In this document: in pieces, positions 21,101-21,917 of the stretch
Position numbering within the stretch: position 1 is the stretch's first letter
Layout of the letters: every line of letters starts with the position of its first letter
Assembly: GCA_045631645.1 (NCBI GenBank)
Contig: JAZQVC010000040.1
Coordinates: 1 to 21,917, forward strand
DNA from: SIG459 sp045631645
GTDB taxonomy: Bacteria; Bacillota; Clostridia; Oscillospirales; Oscillospiraceae
Length of the DNA stretch: 21,917 nucleotides
Reading direction: 5' to 3'
Notes under the pieces: generated by a model
Seen by the model: only the letters and a program-made list of their open reading frames with translations
Told to the model about the DNA's origin: nothing
The model's database searches: none
Translations under genes and position numbers: made by a program

Positions 21101-21481
21101 CAGCTCGTCAATTGCGGAGAGGAGGCTTTCGGCAATTGCAGTCTGGCGGCGAGCGGCAGAATAAACCTTCAGCCTTGAACCAACGGCGTCAAGAGCGAGA
21201 GCCATGCAAAGAGCTCTTCCTCCGCCGTCGAGAAACTTTTTCCCACCCAGTCCGCATTCTTTCAACGCTCTGTGAGCCATGCGGGTAAAAGAGAGAACCT
21301 CGGCGTGGAGGCTGAGACTATCGCCGCAAAAGCGCAGCGCCTCCCTCTCTGCTTCGTGGCTGTATTGTTCGGGAACAAGGAGAACCATGCCTTTTTCGCC
21401 TAAGGACGCAAGGCGGCTTATCTCTTCCATAATGGAGCGGGTTTTTCCGCTTTTCGCGCGCCCGAGAATGAGCTTGAGCAT
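18164..21481 (-). CDS. addB: ATP-dependent nuclease subunit B
   Basis: The AddB partner supplies the second nuclease of the AddAB helicase-nuclease and, in characterised relatives, helps recognise the recombination hotspot. The 1105-residue protein begins MLKLILGRAKSGKTRSIMEE, with Walker A GRAKSGKT at residues 7-14. The inactive helicase-like region follows. The C-terminal nuclease has GIADRIDGYY and VRIVDYKTGRKSF. Four cysteines, C751 in SCPFSYF and C1065, C1068 and C1074 in CRFCDYASAC, match the iron-sulfur staple around the AddB nuclease. AAAGGAGG lies 7 nt before the ATG. It is transcribed first from a near-consensus promoter and overlaps addA by 4 bp. Length is close to the family norm (about 1160). 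Confidence 0.96.
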   Translation of the reverse strand: MLKLILGRAKSGKTRSIMEEISRLASLGEKGMVLLVPEQYSHEAEREALRFCGDSLSLHAEVLSFTRMAHRALKECGLGGKKFLDGGGRALCMALALDAVGSRLKVYSAARRQTAIAESLLSAIDELKSSCVSPESLERCAQNRSDSFGDKLRDISLIFSAYNAICAKSALDPSDRLGLLAENFHKSAFAGKRIFIDGFTDFTRQQLDIISAMLRNGCSISVCLGCEGLREGHDIFEPSRRAALSLIREAEDAGVPHEIVSALKSSPSTPMEHIEKQLFAFGKSHIDAEGAVELRCAASISAECEAAAAHCLRLVQEKGCRWRDIAIAVRSFDAYRAALENIFSLYGIPLFSARKSDIFEKPVPALIQSAFAVINGGWSYEDMFTYLKTGLAGLSIEECDELENYVFLWSIRGNAWTKEDPWRAHPEGFGGEYTDETWEKLRYINRLRRKAAAPLALLQHLGKKGTTAADHCCALSEFYEALALPETLSNRAKELKDCGEETLAAEYAQLWEIIAEATEQCAAVLGDMETDMESFGKLFCLLLSKYSLGSIPLSADKVSAGDMDRMRRRSIKHLIVLGCDSSRVPSTEPGSGIFSDDDRAELLLEGIDIGDSPSDRLYREFALVYNCLTLPSESLYVSWCAANAEGGKTMPSFVISRLEDIFGIECGRIDLAECRSRAKAPALELAASSDGTPLTAAAKQYFSEIGAEEKLRKIENAARLSRGRLSKQSVRALYGDKLRLSASRIDKMASCPFSYFLQYGLKAKPRQKAEFSAPEMGTFMHYVLENVARDINDLGGFAAVSVETVNALCDEYVKRYIREELDDFREKSPRFEYLFRRLIKNVRTVVSDMAAELARSEFKPLDFELDFGKISNMPSVEIGDGDSKLVLTGIADRIDGYYHNGKLYVRIVDYKTGRKSFSFSDIWYGMGLQMLLYLFALSRNGEKRYDAEIVPAGVMYIPARDVLISAKADMSDEEILSKKLDERRRSGLLLDDEDILRAMENSDSPVYIPVSIKNDKYTGESLASAERLGLLSKHIDKTLREMAKELHSGCISADPYFRNQRENACRFCDYASACHFGGEEDRIRYLENLKPTEFWAKLEEGGAEE

Positions 21482-21511
21482 GTTTATACCTCCTTTACAA
21501 GTGTTTGGATA

Positions 21512-21540
21512 ATTATATCAACTATTGTGTCCGATATCAA
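21512..21540 (-). promoter_or_regulatory. addB-addA promoter
   Basis: On the minus strand: -35 TTGATA (21535-21540), 17-bp spacer, consensus -10 TATAAT (21512-21517). The start is expected near 21505, about 24 nt before addB. Confidence 0.88.
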
Positions 21541-21593
21541 GGACAGCTAAAGGAGCAATTTGAGCTCTTCCTCTCAAGGGAAAGGCTGTCCGC

Positions 21594-21720
21594 GGCGGGA
21601 GTAAACCCCCGCCCTACGAAGAGCGCGGAAATATTACGAGGTGAAATCCCCGAGCTGCCGAACAGGCAGCTACATGCAGCAGCGTCCTGAGCGGCATACG
21701 AGGGAAAATCTATAGATTTT
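21594..21720 (+). repeat. Dispersed structured repeat, copy 2
   Basis: The gene-free stretch 21541-21917 mirrors 5115-5431. Hairpin GGCGGG / CCCGCC (21594-21613) is followed by CTAC, i.e. the GTAG-hairpin module on the minus strand. Then come GAGGTGAAATCCCCG (21638-21652), hairpin AGCTGCC-GAACA-GGCAGCT (21653-21671), GCAGCAGCGTCCTGAGCGG (21676-21694) and the palindrome AAAATCTATAGATTTT (21705-21720). Relative to copy 1, the linkers and GAACA loop are kept while both stem arms have changed together. Confidence 0.8.
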
Positions 21721-21774
21721 GGATTTTGATTATGTGGCACACTATTGTTTCCCTATCCGCACTTGGGGAGTTTC

Positions 21775-21803
21775 CAAAGAGGGGCTTTCTGCGCCCCTCT
21801 TTG
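21775..21803. terminator. Terminator-like hairpin in the gene-free end region
   Basis: The perfect stem CAAAGAGGGGC (21775-21785) / GCCCCTCTTTG (21793-21803) has a 7-nt loop, with a T-rich stretch (TTGTTGGACTTTTCTTTCC) on the plus side. It has no gene immediately upstream in the window on the plus strand. It may terminate a minus-strand gene lying beyond the right edge, or be part of the repeat region. Confidence 0.5.
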
Positions 21804-21822
21804 TTGGACTTTTCTTTCCATT

Positions 21823-21863
21823 TTCTTTTCGGACACACGAAAAGAATATGGCCGTCGGAGACA
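21823..21863 (+). repeat. Dispersed hairpin repeat with conserved tail, copy 2
   Basis: Hairpin TTCTTTTCG (21823-21831) / CGAAAAGAA (21838-21846) has loop GACACA and is followed by TATGGCCGTCGGAGACA. Bases 21838-21863 are identical to 5357-5382. The left arm and loop differ slightly. Here the tail runs directly into a MITE-like end. Confidence 0.75.
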
Positions 21864-21866
21864 ACG

Positions 21867-21917
21867 CAATCCCTCCGTCTTTTGCCTGCGGCAAAATCCA
21901 CCTCCCTTTTCAAGGGA
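21867..21917 (+). mobile_element. MITE-like end module, cut by the window edge
   Basis: CAATCCCTCCGTC, hairpin TTTTGCC-TGC-GGCAAAA (21880-21896), then TCCACCTCCCTTTTCAAGGGA, the start of the outer hairpin. It matches the reversed left end and the right end of the element at 10691-10852, with a third, unrelated inner hairpin. The window stops inside it, so whether a second end exists is unknown. Confidence 0.65.

Overview
The window looks like chromosomal DNA from an anaerobic Firmicute of class Clostridia, probably Oscillospiraceae/Ruminococcaceae-like. This is inferred from the strong AAAGGAGG ribosome binding sites, TTGACA/TATAAT promoters with 17-bp spacers, addB-addA instead of recBCD, a class B sortase, zinc-type L31, an archaeal/eukaryotic-type ProRS and a queT gene under a preQ1-type switch. 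Nothing in the sequence fixes genus or species. Apart from one AT-rich orphan gene and the repeats, the content is housekeeping and transport.

Layout. 1-2460 (minus): rpsO (S15) followed by pnp (PNPase, cut off by the window edge), with a hairpin terminator between them and a structured leader ahead of rpsO. 2486-10208 (plus): a peptide/nickel-type ABC importer split in two. The binding protein and first permease come first, then a 317-bp repeat-filled gap, L-serine dehydratase, a cation-diffusion-facilitator exporter, and finally the second permease and both ATPases, ended by a strong terminator. 10209-11045: a low-GC orphan gene, a MITE-like element of about 160 bp and a 33-codon small gene. 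11053-11785: promoter, preQ1-like aptamer, antiterminator/terminator and queT. 11808-13244 (minus): proS. 13338-14217 (plus): class B sortase. 14295-14592 (minus): rpmE with promoter and leader. 14640-21540 (minus): addB-addA, overlapping by 4 bp, from one good promoter. 21541-21917: a gene-free stretch carrying second copies of the repeat modules seen at 5.1 kb and 10.7 kb.

How it fits together. The importer would feed peptides (or a metal complex) to the cell, and serine from them could be deaminated to pyruvate and ammonia by the co-transcribed serine dehydratase. AddAB repairs double-strand breaks. S15, L31, ProRS and PNPase serve translation and RNA turnover. QueT imports a queuosine precursor and is apparently shut off by that precursor.

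The most interesting signals are RNA-level. (1) The queT leader resolves base by base into a pseudoknot aptamer whose A-rich tail is a perfect copy of part of the terminator, giving a complete ON/OFF switch with an unusual inserted hairpin. (2) The rpsO leader folds as a three-way junction, like the S15 site on 16S rRNA, and its eight-nucleotide apical loop is a perfect complement of the rpsO Shine-Dalgarno region. (3) Dispersed intergenic elements keep fixed flanks but swap their hairpins, with compensating changes in both arms. I found no CRISPR array, phage, defence island, rRNA or tRNA.
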